Of a stretch of DNA of 64,000 nt, positions 63,050 to 64,000 are shown piece by piece. The stretch lies in contig OX328132.1 in the NCBI GenBank assembly GCA_946811695.1, forward strand, positions 99,699,422 to 99,763,421, in the 5' to 3' direction. The stretch's first letter is position 1. Each line of letters begins with the position of its first letter. The translations under genes were made by a program, and so were the position numbers. This DNA is from Gonocerus acuteangulatus. Its lineage: Eukaryota > Arthropoda > Insecta > Hemiptera > Coreidae. The notes under the pieces were generated by a model. The model made no database searches. It worked only from the letters and a program-made list of their open reading frames with translations, and was not told the origin of the DNA.

Positions 63050-64000
63050 CAAAAATGATCATGTAAGGAAAACTGGTCAGATTTGGATTTAAAATTTGGT
63101 GCATGGGATCTTCCGATGGTTACCTTTTCCAGTTCCAGCCATATGGTGGGAAAAACTGCCAGGGGTATCCTATGAGCTTAGGAGCGCAAGTCATCCTAGA
63201 TTTTGTGAAGCAACTGCCTGATCCCCGAAATTATCACATTTATTTTGATATTTTTTTTTTACTTCTCCCAAGATATTATGTGAGCTAAAGAAGCAAAACA
63301 TTTTTGCCGCGGGAGCCATTAGATATAATAGGACAGGCAAGTGCCCCCTTGAGGCGGTCAAGGAAATGTCCAAAAAAGAACGGGGGCACTTTGATTACCC
63401 GTTTGATACTGTCCATGAAATTAGTTTAGTACGATGGAATAACAACTCTATCGTCACTATGGCTAGCAACAACCATTCTTGGGAGCCTTTGGGTACCGCA
63501 AAAAGATACTTCTGAAAAGAAAAGAAAATCGTCAACATCAATCAGCCTAATTTTGTAAAATAATACTACACAAATATTGGAGGAGTCGATTTACATGACA
63601 ATGGCATTGCCAATTATAGAATAAAAATTAGGAGTAAGAAATGGCGGTGGCCCCTTTTTATAAACATGATTGATTCCGCATTGGTCTAAATCCACGATAT
63701 TGCGAACAATAAGAAAACTCCACAACTTGATTTTAAGTCGTATGTAGCAACCACATGGCTGTCCGCCGAAAACGTACCTCTTGTCCCACTTCCTTCTTCG
63801 ACTACTACCACTTTGGTAGTCAAGACTGGGCGACCGTCAAAGTCGTCAGTGCTCGATGAAATCAGGTTGGACAGGATCGACCATATCATCATCAGGGATT
63901 CGTCGAGAAGAAGATGTAGGAAGTGCCAGAGCCAGACAATATACAAGTTTGAAAAGTGCCAAGTTCAGCTCCATCCAGAATGCTTTAAATTTTATCATTC
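63050..64000 (+). pseudogene. piggyBac (DDE_Tnp_1_7) transposase relic, runs off window
   Basis: Reads VRFGFKIWCMGSSDGYLFQF, then QPYGGKNCQGYPMSLG, NYHIYFDIFF, a frameshift near 63285, then IFAAGAIRYNRTGKCPLE, NNNSIVTMASNN, NIGGVDLHDNGIANYRIKIR and a C-terminal cysteine-rich domain CRKCQSQ...KCQVQLHPECF (about 63918-63990). These are diagnostic piggyBac blocks. Stops after KRYF and others make it inactive. The domain probably ends just outside the window. Confidence 0.88.

Overview
This is a window of eukaryotic nuclear DNA, almost certainly from an arthropod. It is AT-rich and intron-containing. It has long (TA)n/(TG)n microsatellites, poly(A)-tailed retroposons, tRNA-derived SINEs and cut-and-paste elements of the pogo/Tigger, piggyBac and KRBA2-like groups. 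The only host gene I can build with confidence is a Kekkon-type LRR-Ig transmembrane receptor, a family described from insects and other arthropods. I cannot name the species. Nothing bacterial, organellar or plasmid-like is present.

Layout. 1-5.5 kb: a TIR element, a 104-bp minisatellite and an inverted pair of a noncoding repeat with a hammerhead-ribozyme core ('unit U'). 5-9 kb: noncoding repeats, a SINE with target-site duplications, and a cysteine-rich relic of a KRBA2/integrase-type element. 9.2-13.2 kb: two inverted, re-ordered copies of one composite repeat containing LINE 5'-end sequence, a hammerhead core and microsatellites; between them (10.6-11.0 kb) lies a palindromic pair of hammerhead units. 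13-32 kb: mostly featureless AT-rich DNA with foldback elements, a LINE reverse-transcriptase relic (25.4-26.3 kb) and a Cc8L18.2-like ORF (27.1 kb). 32.7 kb: an intact-looking hammerhead motif. 33.2-36.8 kb: a GC-rich, frameshifted Jockey/R1-like LINE bounded by inverted copies of its own 5' end and by (TG)n/(TA)n tracts. 38 kb: a poly-G-rich TIR element with a nested retroposon.

41.9-47.4 kb: the Kekkon-type gene on the + strand. It has three coding exons (41933-41972, 43711-45159, 46641-47374) that join in phase to a 740-residue protein: signal peptide, LRRNT, about seven LRRs, LRRCT, one Ig domain, one membrane span, and a long tail with Tyr and Pro motifs ending in a PDZ ligand. Its first coding intron carries a bounded pogo/Tigger relic with a TA target duplication.

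51-64 kb: another palindromic hammerhead pair, a Ty3/Gypsy relic, a second full copy of unit U, a TIR element with a dispersed same-strand motif, two LINE RT relics, a perfect 132-bp-arm palindrome, SINEs, a piggyBac MITE, and a decayed piggyBac transposase running off the window end.

The most unusual theme is repeated hammerhead-ribozyme cores in several sequence families. Many sit in head-to-head palindromic pairs, as in the terminal repeats of Penelope-like elements, but no Penelope reverse transcriptase is visible here. Most predictions rest on reading motifs by eye.
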